Shown: positions 1 to 13,180, counted from the stretch's first letter. The stretch is 64,000 nucleotides of DNA from Rhodanobacteraceae bacterium (GCA_016713135.1 JADJPR010000002.1:248001-312000), one strand, 5' to 3'. Notes: generated by a model not told the origin, from the sequence alone. Program-made: numbers and translations.

Positions 1-22
1 TCTCGCGGATCGCCTGCAGCAT
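1..22 (-). CDS. ppiD: N-terminal start of peptidyl-prolyl isomerase PpiD (partial)
   Basis: Only the start codon and six further codons are inside the window. They read Met-Leu-Gln-Ala-Ile-Arg-Glu, which matches the very conserved start of PpiD, the inner-membrane periplasmic folding factor. An AGG about 11 bases upstream of the ATG could be the ribosome binding site. The position downstream of hup is where ppiD lies in many gammaproteobacteria, here separated from hup by two tRNA genes. The call rests on seven residues plus synteny. Confidence 0.6.
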
Positions 23-80
23 GATCAGGAACCTGTTGTTTCGATGAATGGACTCGCCAGCGGATGCGTAGTCCGGAAAT

Positions 81-108
81 GACACGGGCGCCCTTAGGCG
101 CCCGTGTC
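81..108 (-). terminator. Hairpin terminator after tRNA-Asp
   Basis: A perfect 12-bp stem (GACACGGGCGCC and its complement) with a four-base loop lies 6 bases beyond the tRNA-Asp CCA end on the minus strand. It is followed by only a short T run (ATTTCC), so it is a strong hairpin with a weak U tract. It separates the hup-tRNA transcript from ppiD. Confidence 0.7.
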
Positions 109-113
109 AGGAT

Positions 114-190
114 TGGCGGAGCGGACGGGGCTCGAACCCGCGACCCCCGGCGTGACAGGCCGGTATTCTAACCGACTGAACTACCGCTCC
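114..190 (-). tRNA. tRNA-Asp (GTC)
   Basis: A 77-nt cloverleaf with encoded CCA. The acceptor stem GGAGCGG pairs with CCGCTCC, the anticodon loop reads CTGTCAC with anticodon GTC, and the T arm has GGTTCGA. It is the last gene of the hup-tRNA-Val-tRNA-Asp run and lies just before a strong hairpin. Confidence 0.96.
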
Positions 191-199
191 ATTGAAACT

Positions 200-274
200 T
201 GGTGGGTGCTGAGGGGATCGAACCCCCGACCCTCGCCTTGTAAGGGCGACGCTCTACCGCTGAGCTAAGCACCC
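200..274 (-). tRNA. tRNA-Val (TAC)
   Basis: A 75-nt cloverleaf with encoded CCA. The acceptor stem begins GGGTGCT, the anticodon is TAC, and the T loop GTTCGAT is intact. It lies 14 bases downstream of hup on the same strand, so it is probably cut from the hup transcript or a shared transcript. Confidence 0.96.
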
Positions 275-288
275 AGCAGACGAGCCGC

Positions 289-561
289 TTAGTTTACAGC
301 ATCCTTGAGCGCTTTGCCAGCCTTGAAACCAGGATTCTTCGAGGCCTTGATCTTGATCGTCGCACCGGTCTGCGGATTGCGGCCCTGGCGCGCAGCGCGC
401 TTGCGCACGGCGAAGGTGCCGAAGCCGGTCAGCGTCACGCTGTCGCCCGACTTCAGCGCCTTGGTGACGACGTTGATGAACGCGTCGAGCGCACGGCCAG
501 CATCAGCCTTGCTGAGATCGGCGGCGTCGGCGACCGCGTTGATGACGTCAGTCTTCTTCAT
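289..561 (-). CDS. hupB: DNA-binding protein HU
   Basis: HU is the small nucleoid protein that binds and bends DNA as a dimer. The 90-residue product is the normal family length. It has the dimer-core GFGTF motif at 46-50 and the flexible DNA-binding arm with the hallmark RNPQTG at 61-66, followed by a Lys-rich strand. The start ATG has a GGGAG about 10 bases upstream. It follows lon by 230 bases and has its own promoter (703-731), so it can be expressed apart from lon. The lon-hupB order is typical of gammaproteobacteria and supports the beta-subunit name. Confidence 0.96.
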   Translation of the reverse strand: MKKTDVINAVADAADLSKADAGRALDAFINVVTKALKSGDSVTLTGFGTFAVRKRAARQGRNPQTGATIKIKASKNPGFKAGKALKDAVN

Positions 562-581
562 ACAGTGAAACTCCCTTCGGA

Positions 582-607
582 ATCGGCAGCCGGCGTTGGC
601 TGCCGAT
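582..607 (-). other. Hairpin in the hup leader
   Basis: A perfect 10-bp stem (ATCGGCAGCC and complement) with a 6-base loop lies 21 bases before the hup start codon, downstream of the predicted hup promoter. There is no T run after it, so it may stabilise or structure the leader, or end lon transcripts through Rho. The structure is seen; the role is inferred. Confidence 0.5.
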
Positions 608-702
608 CATGGTGATGAGTATTGAGGCGATCGGCTGTTCGGTCAGCTGGAGCCGGCGCTTGTTTGCCAGCGCCTGGTGGGTGCGACGATCAGCGCTGGC
701 GC

Positions 703-731
703 TTTATATCAGGCGAGAAATGCCCACGCAA
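703..731 (-). promoter_or_regulatory. Predicted sigma70 promoter of hup
   Basis: On the minus strand TTGCGT is followed, after exactly 17 bases, by TATAAA. It sits 142 bases before the hup start codon in the lon-hup gap. Two good hexamers at ideal spacing in a GC-rich genome make this a credible promoter, not experimentally shown. Confidence 0.6.
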
Positions 732-791
732 CAAAGCGGAACGGATCGTACACGGCGCGGGTTCAGCACTCGCACCGGACGCGCGCACGCT

Positions 792-3301
<2,510 letters not shown>

Positions 3302-3428
3302 GAATCTCTCCATTGCCGGACGGGAACCGTCCTCGATGGAACGAGAATTGGGGGCCGAGCGCGGGAATGCAAGCGGCTCCGGTCAGCCATGGTGCGGGTG
3401 AGGGAACCGAGGGGCGCGGGGCTGGCGC

Positions 3429-3616
3429 CCGGTTGTTGGTTCTCGGTTGTTGGTTGTTGGCAGCAAATGCCGGCGGGCCGCAGGCCTGTGGGAGCGGCTA
3501 CAGTCGCGAGCCTCTGTCGGCCGCCGCAGGAAAGATCGCGGCTGAAGCCGCTGACGCTTGGGCTGCGGCGTACGCGCTTGGCTGCCGACAACCAACAACC
3601 AAGAACCAACAACCGG
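3429..3616. repeat. Palindromic heptamer-repeat element, lon-clpX gap
   Basis: Left arm 3429-3464 is CCGG, four 7-base units (TTGTTGG type, the second TTCTCGG) and CAGC. Right arm 3581-3616 is the reverse complement with about three mismatches, and it carries the same irregular second unit. The core holds two REP-like palindromes facing each other: GTGGGAGCGGCTACAGTCGC at 3488-3507 and GATCGCGGCTGAAGCCGC at 3534-3551. No gene is seen in the 3302-3676 gap. Confidence 0.85.
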
Positions 3617-3676
3617 ACTCAGGTTATCCGAAGATCACTCGCCGCCAGTCCGGCGCAAGCCACCGCAACCCCGCCC

Positions 3677-4954
<1,278 letters not shown>

Positions 4955-5090
4955 TCGTGAACCTCAACAATGAATCACCCTCGGGACGCATCCGGCCCGA
5001 GCATATCACGGGATTTCGGCGCGCAATTCCGCGTGCCGGGCGGGGAAACCGGGCTCGGCGCACGGACTTCAAGCCCGCGCGCTGGCCGGG

Positions 5091-5717
5091 TCAGACGGAC
5101 TTGATGGTGGCTTCGGCGCGGCGATCGAGCACCGCATCGACCAGTCCATAGGCGCGCGGGTCGTCGGCGCTCGTGAAGTAGTCGCGGTCGGTGTCGCGCG
5201 CGATGCGGTCGATCGGCTGGCCAGTGTGGGTGGCCAGGATGCGATTCAGTTTCTCGCGGATCAGCAGGATTTCGCGGGCATGGATGTCGATATCCGATGC
5301 CTGTCCGGAATAGCCACCGAGCGGCTGGTGAATCATCACGCGCGAATTCGGCAGGCAGTAGCGCTTGCCTGGCGCGCCAGCCGCCAGCAGCACCGCGCCC
5401 ATGCTGGCCGCCTGGCCGATGCACATGGTGCTGATCGCCGGCTTGACGAACTGCATGGTGTCGTAGATCGCCATGCCGGCGGTGACCGCGCCACCCGGAC
5501 TGTTGATGTAAAGATTGATGTCCTTGTCCGGATTGTCGGATTCGAGGAACAGCAACTGGGCCACGATCACGTTGGCCATGTAGTCGTCGATCGGCCCGAC
5601 GCAAAAAATCACGCGCTCCTTCAGCAGGCGCGAATAGATGTCGTAGGCGCGCTCACCACGAGCGCTCTGCTCGACGACGATCGGAACCAGATTCAAAGCG
5701 CGGATGTCGTTGGCCAT
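5091..5717 (-). CDS. clpP: ClpP, proteolytic subunit of ClpXP
   Basis: ClpP is the serine peptidase that forms the double-heptamer chamber used by ClpX. The catalytic triad is visible as Ser105 (GQAASMG), His130 (RVMIHQP) and Asp179 (DTDRDY), with normal spacing. I chose the ATG at 5717 (208 residues) because GGAG lies six bases upstream; an in-frame TTG seven codons earlier lacks such support. It lies between tig and clpX on the same strand. A strong terminator after tig (5970-6002) and a repeat palindrome mean clpP needs its own promoter, which I could not identify. Confidence 0.96.
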   Translation of the reverse strand: MANDIRALNLVPIVVEQSARGERAYDIYSRLLKERVIFCVGPIDDYMANVIVAQLLFLESDNPDKDINLYINSPGGAVTAGMAIYDTMQFVKPAISTMCIGQAASMGAVLLAAGAPGKRYCLPNSRVMIHQPLGGYSGQASDIDIHAREILLIREKLNRILATHTGQPIDRIARDTDRDYFTSADDPRAYGLVDAVLDRRAEATIKSV

Positions 5718-5787
5718 CGGGGACTCCGGAGTCGGCAACTTGGGATGGGGCCCGTTCTAGCGGATTTCAATGCGCAGCACCATGGAC

Positions 5788-5945
5788 GAGGGCACGAGGG
5801 CACGAGGGCACGAGGGCACGAGGGCACGAGGGCACGAGGAGGCTCGTGATTCTGCAGATCAATGCAAGCACTATCGCAGCGAGCCGAGGCTGGATCTGGG
5901 ACGAGGTACTGGCGTGCCCTCGTGCCCTCATGCCTTCGTGCCCTC
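5788..5945. repeat. Palindrome with octamer-repeat arms, clpP-tig gap
   Basis: Six uninterrupted copies of GAGGGCAC (5788-5835) face four inverted units, GTGCCCTC, GTGCCCTC, ATGCCTTC and GTGCCCTC (5914-5945). The spacer of about 78 bases is unique sequence. Six perfect copies suggest recent slippage. It occupies the clpP upstream region, so it is in a position to affect clpP expression. Confidence 0.85.
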
Positions 5946-5969
5946 CAGCCGCAACAGGCCCCTGAAGCA

Positions 5970-6002
5970 AAAAAGGCGCGGAGCCGCGCCCCGCGCCTTT
6001 TT
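5970..6002 (-). terminator. Intrinsic terminator of tig
   Basis: A perfect 12-bp stem AAAAAGGCGCGG with its complement, a nine-base loop, and a T run on either strand lies 20 bases beyond the tig stop codon. It is a textbook bidirectional intrinsic terminator and separates tig from clpP. Confidence 0.88.
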
Positions 6003-6022
6003 CTGCGCACCGCAGGAGCCGA

Positions 6023-7333
6023 TCAGGCGCCCGGCTGCAGCACTTCCTTGAAGGTGCGTTCGACTTCAGTGACCTTGCAGTGGCCAGCCACCCATTCTGC
6101 CACCTGCTCGTCCATCACGCGGGCGCGCAGGTTGTTCATCAGGCGCTGGTCCTGCTGGTACATCTGCACGACTTCATTCGGATCCTCGTAGGTCGAGGCG
6201 ATCGCGGCGAGCGCGGTGCGCACGCGGTTCTCGTCCAGGCGCAGGCCGTTCTTCACCGCGATCTCGTTCAGCAGCATCGCGGCGAGCACACGGCGGCGGG
6301 CGATGTCCTTGAGACTGTCCAGGGCCGGCTCCGGCGGCACCGGCTGGCCGGCGCGCTTGGCGCGCTCGGTCATCTCGGCGACGGCCTGGCGCTGCAGGGT
6401 CTTGGCCTCTTCCATCACCAACGAGTTCGGCACACCCAGATGATCGTACTTCTTCAGCAACTGCTCGACGACCGCCCCGCGCAGGCGTGCGGAAAGCGCC
6501 TGGCCGAGCTCGCGCTCGAGGTTCGCGCGCACTTCGCGGCGGAAAGCCTCGACACCACCGGGGATGTTGAAGCTGCGGGCGAAAGTGTCGTCGACCTCCG
6601 GCAGTACGCCCTCGTTGATACGCGTCACCTTGATCTCGATCGACGCGCTCTTGCCCGCAAGGCGGGTGTCGCGATAGTCCTCGGCGAAGGTCGTCGAGAT
6701 CGTCTTCGTCTCGTCAGCGCTCATGCCGACCAGCGCGTCTTCGATCTCCGGCAGCACCGCCTTCTGGCCGATCGCGGTGAGGCCGCGCTCGACGCCCTCT
6801 TCCGGGATGCGCGAGCTTTCGCCGTTGATGACGAATTCGAAGGCGACGAAATCGCCGGCCTGCGCGGTGCGCTCGACCGGGCGGAAGCTCATGCGCTGGC
6901 GCCGCAGGGTATCGATCATGCGATCGATGTCGGCATCGGTGGCCTGGGCCACATCGCGCGAAATCTCGAGGTCGGCAACTTCGATGGCCGGGAATTCCGG
7001 CATCACGTCGAAGGTGGCGACGTAGGCGAATTCACCGGCGGCCGCGTTGTCACGGGTGACGTTCGGCGAATGCGCCGGACGCAGGTTGTGTTGCTGGAAC
7101 GCTTCGGTGAGGGTGTCGCGGATCAGGTTCTGGGTGACCTCGTCCCGGATCTGCGCACCGTAGCGCTTCTCGATCACCACCGGCGGTACCTTGCCCTGAC
7201 GAAAGCCCTTGAGCTGCACCGACTTCGACAGCTCGCGGATGCGCGCGTGGATGCCTTCCTGGAAACGTTCGCCGGGCACGCTGACCTTCACGCGGCGCGC
7301 GAAGTCATCCAGCTTTTCGACCGAAACCTGCAT
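6023..7333 (-). CDS. tig: Trigger factor, ribosome-associated chaperone
   Basis: Trigger factor binds the ribosome exit tunnel and shields nascent chains; it also has peptidyl-prolyl isomerase activity. The 436-residue length is normal. The ribosome-binding signature GFRQGKVP is at 43-50, followed by the FKBP-like domain (roughly 160-245) and the helical C-terminal chaperone domain. GGAGGTTCC precedes the ATG. The gene follows the six-tRNA run and ends at a strong terminator. Confidence 0.97.
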   Translation of the reverse strand: MQVSVEKLDDFARRVKVSVPGERFQEGIHARIRELSKSVQLKGFRQGKVPPVVIEKRYGAQIRDEVTQNLIRDTLTEAFQQHNLRPAHSPNVTRDNAAAGEFAYVATFDVMPEFPAIEVADLEISRDVAQATDADIDRMIDTLRRQRMSFRPVERTAQAGDFVAFEFVINGESSRIPEEGVERGLTAIGQKAVLPEIEDALVGMSADETKTISTTFAEDYRDTRLAGKSASIEIKVTRINEGVLPEVDDTFARSFNIPGGVEAFRREVRANLERELGQALSARLRGAVVEQLLKKYDHLGVPNSLVMEEAKTLQRQAVAEMTERAKRAGQPVPPEPALDSLKDIARRRVLAAMLLNEIAVKNGLRLDENRVRTALAAIASTYEDPNEVVQMYQQDQRLMNNLRARVMDEQVAEWVAGHCKVTEVERTFKEVLQPGA

Positions 7334-7386
7334 GGAACCTCCAAAAAATCACGAACTGACGCGGCAGCGCGATGCTGCCGAGATCC

Positions 7387-7470
7387 TGGTGCGAAAGGAG
7401 AGACTCGAACTCTCACGGGTTACCCCACTGGATTCTAAGTCCAGCGCGTCTACCATTCCGCCACTTTCGC
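7387..7470 (-). tRNA. tRNA-Leu (TAG)
   Basis: An 84-nt class II tRNA with a long variable arm, acceptor stem GCGAAAG/CTTTCGC, anticodon TAG in the loop CTTAGAA and encoded CCA. It is the last tRNA before tig in the transcript. Confidence 0.95.
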
Positions 7471-7504
7471 ATGATCGATTGCAGGGATGGGACCGGCGAG
7501 AAGT

Positions 7505-7580
7505 TGGTGGGCTGTCAGGGACTCGAACCCCGAACCTACTGATTAAGAGTCAGCTGCTCTACCATTGAGCTAACAGCCCA
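7505..7580 (-). tRNA. tRNA-Lys (CTT)
   Basis: A 76-nt cloverleaf with acceptor stem TGGGCTG/CAGCCCA, anticodon loop CTCTTAA with anticodon CTT and encoded CCA. It lies between tRNA-His and tRNA-Leu. Confidence 0.94.
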
Positions 7581-7591
7581 CGAAAAACGGC

Positions 7592-7668
7592 TGGGGTGGA
7601 AGACGGGGCTCGAACCCGCGACACTCGGAATCACAATCCGATGCTCTACCGACTGAGCTACATCCACC
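7592..7668 (-). tRNA. tRNA-His (GTG)
   Basis: A 77-nt gene with anticodon GTG and CCA. The extra 5' G typical of tRNA-His is present and pairs with the discriminator C (GGTGGA against TCCACCCCA). Confidence 0.96.
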
Positions 7669-7687
7669 ACCGTAAACCTTGTCCAAC

Positions 7688-7764
7688 TGGCGCGCCCGAC
7701 AGGAATCGAACCTGCAACCGTCGGCTTAGAAGGCCGATGCTCTATCCGGTTGAGCTACGGGCGC
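7688..7764 (-). tRNA. tRNA-Arg (TCT)
   Basis: A 77-nt cloverleaf with acceptor stem GCGCCCG/CGGGCGC, anticodon loop CTTCTAA with anticodon TCT and encoded CCA. Confidence 0.95.
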
Positions 7765-7828
7765 TTGGCTCCGTAGTCCCGCCCGCGCGGTACGCCACCA
7801 CCGCGAGTACTGTACCGCTCGCGGAGGC

Positions 7829-7905
7829 TGGTCGGGGTAGAGGGATTCGAACCCACGACATCCAGCTCCCAAAGCTGGCGCGCTACCAGACTGCGCTATA
7901 CCCCG
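7829..7905 (-). tRNA. tRNA-Pro (TGG)
   Basis: A 77-nt cloverleaf with acceptor stem CGGGGTA/TACCCCG, anticodon loop TTTGGGA with anticodon TGG and encoded CCA. Confidence 0.96.
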
Positions 7906-8037
7906 CGTACATCCTGCGGCACCGCACCCACGATCCAACACGATACGGCCAGTATCGCGAGCGGTCAAACCCCGCCGCCGCTGCTCCAGCCCTAAACATC
8001 GACGCCCGAAACGGGTTCGGGCGTCGACTCATTGCAA

Positions 8038-8114
8038 TGGCGCGCCCGGAAGGATTCGAACCTCCGACCACCTGGTTCGTAGCCAGGTACTCTATCCAAC
8101 TGAGCTACGGGCGC
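8038..8114 (-). tRNA. tRNA-Arg (ACG)
   Basis: A 77-nt cloverleaf with anticodon loop CTACGAA, anticodon ACG and encoded CCA. It is the first gene of the six-tRNA run and starts about 12 bases after the predicted promoter. Confidence 0.96.
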
Positions 8115-8125
8115 GTAGAAAGGAA

Positions 8126-8154
8126 AGTATGTCCGGCGAATAAGCATCCGTCAA
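8126..8154 (-). promoter_or_regulatory. Sigma70-type promoter of the tRNA-tig transcript
   Basis: TTGACG (8149-8154) and CATACT (8126-8131) are spaced by exactly 17 bases on the minus strand, ending 11 bases before tRNA-Arg(ACG). The five downstream tRNAs are close-packed, so this promoter likely drives all six and may read into tig. Confidence 0.78.
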
Positions 8155-8203
8155 GCCCCTTTCGCGAAGAAGATGCGTCAGCATGTAACGCGCCGGAATC
8201 GGC

Positions 8204-8560
8204 TCATTCCGGCTGGGACATTCGCGCATCGTACTCGACGCGTGCGGCGCGCATCTCGGCCAGCAAGCCGTCTTCGGCGCTCTGGATGCACAGATCTCGC
8301 CGATCGATGGACGCCGATTCGCAACTCGCCATCGCATCGCGATGCCGCTGTTCAGCGGCCTCCCGCGCCCGGTCGAGATAGGCCTGGGCTTCACTCTGGG
8401 GCGACGGGGCTTCCGGTTCCTGCGCGCGCGGCAACGCTGCTGGAGCGACCGTTGGCAAGACGGGCTGGTCCGGCGCCGCTTCCTGCGCAGGCATTCCAGC
8501 CGGACTACAGCCATACAGTAGACAGAGCGCCAGTGGCAGCCAGGAGACGAACTTGCGCAA
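8204..8560 (-). CDS. Small predicted lipoprotein, unknown function
   Basis: From a TTG start with GGAG eight bases upstream, the product is 118 residues. It begins with a short basic stretch, a hydrophobic core and a lipobox ending LLYGC at about residue 18, so a lipoprotein is predicted. A Pro/Ala-rich linker follows, then a charged helical region of about 60 residues holding two Cys. I recognise no family. The gene is divergent from the secreted protein at 8662, with only about 100 bases between them. Confidence 0.65.
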   Translation of the reverse strand: MRKFVSWLPLALCLLYGCSPAGMPAQEAAPDQPVLPTVAPAALPRAQEPEAPSPQSEAQAYLDRAREAAEQRHRDAMASCESASIDRRDLCIQSAEDGLLAEMRAARVEYDARMSQPE

Positions 8561-8661
8561 GATGAGGACTCCTTGGTCGGGCGTTCCGAGTGTATCCGCG
8601 GGTGGCCCGCGAGATCCGTGGCGCGCGTAGCATCGGCGCTTTCCGACCGGACGGGTGACCG

Positions 8662-9477
8662 ATGACCGCATTCCTTCGCACACTGCTGGCCGCGTGGTTG
8701 TTCCTCACGGCGGCATCGGCTTCGGCTGCCGCCAACTACCAGGACATGTGGTGGCGCCCGAGCGAAAGCGGCTGGGGCGTGATGGTGCTGCAGCAGGGCG
8801 AGGTCATTTCGGCTGTCATGTTCCACTATCGCCCGGATCGCAAGCCGGTGTGGTACCTGCTGTCGAACGCGCCGCGCGGCAACGGTGAGAGCTACTCCGG
8901 AACGCTGTTCGAAACCAGCGGGCCAGCACTGTTCGGCGCCTTCGACCCGACCACGGTCGCCGTGCGCGATGTCGGCACGATGACGCTCAACTTCAGCTCG
9001 CTCACAGCAGGCAGCGTCAGCTACACCATCGATGGGCAGAGCGCGAGCAAGGTCATCGAGCGCATCACCTTCCAGACGCCCAGCCTGATCGCCGAATACC
9101 TTGGGTCCTACGCCGGCTATGCAAGCTGCGCGGGATTCCCGGACATCGACACCTTCACCTTCACTTCCCGGATCATCATCGGCGGCACCGACCAGGCCTT
9201 GGTGCTGCGCGTCCAGACCGGCGGCTCGCTGCTGGGCGAGGCACTGACCTGTGACCTCACCGGCCCGCTGACTCAATCAGGCGGCATCCTTACGGGCAGC
9301 GGAACCTGGATTTGCCGCAACGCGTCCAACCAATCGCGCATGACCGCGACCTACACCATTGACGAGATGCGCATCATCGACAAGACAGTCGTGATCAACC
9401 TGCGCGCGAGCACCAGTTATCCGTCGGTCAATGCGAACTGCACCGAGCGTGGGGCCTTCAGCGGGGTACGGAGATAG
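8662..9477 (+). CDS. Secreted protein with WW-x-P-x-ESGWG motif
   Basis: The 271-residue product starts with a clear Sec signal peptide cut near ASASA (about residues 20-23). The mature N-terminus carries DMWWRPSESGWGVMVLQQG, a motif I know from exported beta-rich proteins common in Lysobacterales, where it may repeat; here it occurs once. The rest is Ser/Thr/Gly-rich with alternating hydrophobic residues typical of beta sheet and four Cys in the C-terminal half. No catalytic residues are evident. The role is unknown. It is divergent from a lipoprotein gene and convergent with a sensor kinase. Confidence 0.75.
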   Translation: MTAFLRTLLAAWLFLTAASASAAANYQDMWWRPSESGWGVMVLQQGEVISAVMFHYRPDRKPVWYLLSNAPRGNGESYSGTLFETSGPALFGAFDPTTVAVRDVGTMTLNFSSLTAGSVSYTIDGQSASKVIERITFQTPSLIAEYLGSYAGYASCAGFPDIDTFTFTSRIIIGGTDQALVLRVQTGGSLLGEALTCDLTGPLTQSGGILTGSGTWICRNASNQSRMTATYTIDEMRIIDKTVVINLRASTSYPSVNANCTERGAFSGVRR

Positions 9478-9479
9478 CG

Positions 9480-9667
9480 GCACGGGGGGTGCGGACCGGT
9501 CGCGCTGCGCGAGCCGATGCACCGCAGGGCGGCGAACGCCGGCGGGGGCAGGGCACGCGGCAAGGCCGGCGGAGCCCACCAACTGCTTCGACGAATTCCG
9601 CGACCCTGGCTCAAACCAGAAGCTGGCCCGACGTCTTCCCGTGCCCCGTGCCCCTGCCCCGTACCCC
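9480..9667. repeat. Convergent gap with weak GGGGCACG-type inverted repeats
   Basis: The gap between two convergent genes has a left copy (CGGCACGGGGGGTGCGG near 9478) and, flush against the other stop codon, a right run of CCCCGTG units (9640-9664). The two sides are loosely inverted. It resembles the better palindromes elsewhere in the window but is degenerate. Confidence 0.4.
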
Positions 9668-12600
9668 TTACAGTGGCGCCCGCAGCGGCAGCAGCAGCAC
9701 GAAACGCATCCCGGCGCCCGGTTCGCCCTGCGCCTCGATGCGGCCGCCGAGCTTGACCGTCACCAGGTTGTAGACAATGTGCAGGCCGAGTCCACTGCCG
9801 CCTTGCGAGCGGCGGGTGGTGAAGAAGGGTTCGAACACGCGCGCCAGAGCTTCCTTGCCGATGCCGAGGCCGTCGTCCTCGAAAACGATGCGCACACGCT
9901 CGCTGTCGGCGAGCGCGGCTGACAGGCGCATGGTGCCGCCGCGCGCGCCATCGAAGGCATGCAGCAGGGCGTTCTGGATCAGGTTGGTGACCACCTGACC
10001 AAGCGCCCCCGGATAGCTCTCGAGTTCGATCCGTTCCTCGCAGCTCAAGGCGAGCTGGACCGGGCGGCGCTTCCAGGTCAGCTCCAGGCTGCTGACCACG
10101 GCACGCAGGTTGTCGCCGAGGTCGAAGCGACGTCGGTCGTCGCTGCTGCGATCCACCGACACCTGCTTGAAACTGCGCACAAGGCTGGATGCGCGCTCCA
10201 GGTTCTGGCCGACCATCGTCGATGCCTCATGGGTCTGCTCGATGAATTCCGCCAGTTCGCTGCGGCTGAGCTTGCCCGCGGCGAGCGCCGCGCGCAGTGC
10301 ATCGCTGCGCTCGCTGAGATACGAGGACGCGGTCAGCGCCACGCCGACCGGGGTATTGATCTCGTGCGCCACGCCGGCCACCAGTTGGCCGAGCGAAGCC
10401 ATCTTCTCGCGCGCGACCAGTTCGTCCTGCGCGCTCTGCAGTTGCCGCAACGCGCGCTCGGCGCTGTCCTTGGCCTGGGTCAGTTCGGACGTGCGCCGGT
10501 CGATCAGTCGCTCAAGTTGTTCCGCGCGGCGCTGAATGCGCAGGTTGTACAGGTGCACACCGAGCCAGATGGCCAGCCCGGCGACCACCGAGGCCAGCGC
10601 CAGGAACCACCAAGTCTGCCAGAACGCGGGCACCACGCGCACCGGAATGGCCAGTTCGCTGGTACTGAATACCCCGGTGCGCCCGCTGCCGCGGACCTGC
10701 AGGGTGTAGCGACCGGGACTCAGGCGGGTATAGCTGGCCACGCGCCGGGTCGCGTCGCTGTCGATCCATTCGCTGTCGAACCCCACCAGGCGGTACTGGT
10801 AGCGGTTGCGCAGTGGAGCGGTGTAATCGAGCGCGGCGAATTCGACGCTGAATCCTCTCTGGCCCGGCAGGACATCGAAGCCCTCGGCGGTATTGGTCAG
10901 GTGAATCGGCGCACCACCGACCTGGATGTCGGTCACCACCAGCGGCGGCGTGTAGTCCCAGGGGCGAAAACGCGCGGGATCGACCACCATCAGACCCTTG
11001 CTGCCACCAAACAGCAGCAGCCCATCGCGGGTACTGGCATAGGCGCGGAACCATGCCGTACCGAGGTCGGCGCCATCCGCGCGACCGAGTTCGTACAGCG
11101 AGTCCTGACTCGGGTCGTAGACGAAACGCTGGCTCCAGATGCGGCCTTGCGCGTCTTCCAGAAGGTTCGCGCCGAACGGCACGCCAACCGCACCCAGGCG
11201 CGCACTGACGGGCTCCAGCCGCGCAGAACGTCCGTCGAATCCGGTCGCACGATGGAGGCCAGCCGGCGTGTCGACCCAGAACTGGCCCGACCGATCCAGC
11301 AACAGGCCCACCACGCCCGCATTCACCGGAACATTGTCCTGGCCGGCGACCAAAGCGACGCGCCGCTGGACGGGATCGGTTGCCGTCAGCGTGTACAGTC
11401 CGGAAGAGCTTCCCACCCAAAGCCGGCCGTCGCCCGATTCGACCAGCGCGTTGACGTCCTCCCGGATCGGCTTGCGGTCTGCGCCGGGCGGGCGTTCGAT
11501 GATGTCCGAGCCCGCCGCCATCCGGGCGAGTCCCGCGTCGGTGCCGATCCACAACCCGCCTTCGCGGGCTGCCAGCAAGCGACGCACGTAAATATCGGGC
11601 AAGCCCCTTTCGACTCCGAAACGGGTGAAGGTGCCGGCGTCGCGATCGTAGCGATGCAGGCCGTCCACGGTGGCGACCCACAGCTTGCCATCGCCGGTTT
11701 TCGCCAGGCCCGAGATCACACCGTTGCGCAGCGCCTCCGGATCAGCGGGATCCGGCCGATGGCCGGCGATCACGCCGCGCTGGCGATCCCAGATGTCGAT
11801 GCCGTTGCCACGGGTTCCGATCCAGAGCGTTCCCGGATCGACCTCGAGCACGCTGCTGACGCTCGGCGAACTCAGTGTATGCGCGCGCCCGGGGCTATGG
11901 CGCAACACGCCGATGGCATCGTTGGCCGGGTCGTGGCGCTGCAACCCACCGCCGTAGCCGCCGATCCAGATCTGGCCGGCATTGTCGCGCAGCATCGCGC
12001 GCACCTGGTCGTGCGCCAGGCTGGAACTGACCGCCGGATCTGGCCGGATGCGCCGAACCAGGTGGAAATCTTCGGCGTCGACCACGTCGATGCCGCCGAA
12101 TGCAGCGATCCAGAGGATGTCGGCGCGGGGCTGCAGGAGTGCCAGAACCGAGGGCTGCACGTCGTCACCCGCGACGCCTAGCGGATCCGCCGGAATCTGG
12201 CGCAGCGTCGTCGCCGTGGTGTCCAACACGAAACTGCCGCGGCGCGAGGTGCCGATCACGATGCCACCCTGTTCGCGCTCGATCAGCGCCTGCACCTGCT
12301 CCCCGACCAGGCTACGCCCGGTATCGCTCGCGAGCGTGATGCGTTCGAAGGCATCGCCGATGGCACGACGAACGCCGAGGCCGCCCCAGCTCCCGATCCA
12401 CACATTGCCGTGGCGATCGACCCGCAGCGCCACCACGTGCTCGTCATCGGCCGTGGTGCCGTCCCCGTAGCGCCGGCGCAGGTGCTCGATCGTCCTGGAC
12501 TTCGCATCCCAGTAGTCCAGGCCATCCCGGGTACCGATGTAGACGCCGCCACGGGCATCAGCGGCCAGTGCGCGCACCGTGTTGCTGGCCAGATCGGTCG

Positions 12601-12978
12601 CTCCGGAGCCTGCGCGCAGGCGCACGATGCTGCCATCCTGCGGGTCGAGGATGGTGACGCCGTCGGCATTGGTGCCCACCCACAGCCGGCCATCCGCCGC
12701 GGCCGCCAGGGCGCGGACGAAGTCGCCGCCCAGAGAACCCGCATCCTCGGGATCGTTATCGAAATAGTCGAAGCGATAACCGTCATAGCGGATCAGTCCG
12801 TCGGGGGTACCGATCCAGAGAAACCGGACGAATCCTGCGCCAGCGCGGATACGTTGTTGTCGGGAATCGACTCGGTGCTGCCTACCGATTCGAAATAGGG
12901 ATCCACCTGATCCAGTGCGTGCAGCGCGCTCGCCCAGAGGGCGCACAGTACCGCTGCCATTCGCGCGAATCGATGCAT
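9668..12978 (-). CDS. Hybrid sensor histidine kinase with beta-propeller input (one-base frameshift)
   Basis: A large membrane sensor of about 1103 residues. After a signal peptide it has an extended periplasmic run of propeller repeats (LWIGT-type motifs recur), a Y_Y_Y domain, one transmembrane helix near residue 800, a coiled coil, a HisKA H-box VAGVAHEINTPVG (His near 871) and an HATPase with N box NLIQNALLHAF, DDGLGIG and GGSGLGLH. No receiver domain is present, so a partner regulator must lie elsewhere. The start at 12978 is in a different frame: one base is missing near 12818-12822 in the expected Gly-Phe-Leu-Trp codons. A paralogous input domain appears at 51116 with a GGDEF output. 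Confidence 0.85.
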
Positions 12979-13180
12979 CGGGGCATCGTAGAGTCAGCCG
13001 GGGGTCGGCGCCAGCGAGGCGGAGTGAGAATCGCCCCCAATTGACCACAGGAGACAATTGGATGCCATCCTGAATGCCTCGATGGCGCAATTGTCAATCA
13101 GGGATGCGCGCGCCGACCGGGGGTTCCGCAGTTTCGCCGGACATGCAACGATGGCGCGTCGGCATTCTGGACACTGGACC

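Noticed and set aside
5788..5835. CRISPR array
   Set aside because: The GAGGGCAC units are eight bases long and contiguous without spacers; no cas genes are present. The same holds for the other repeat runs.
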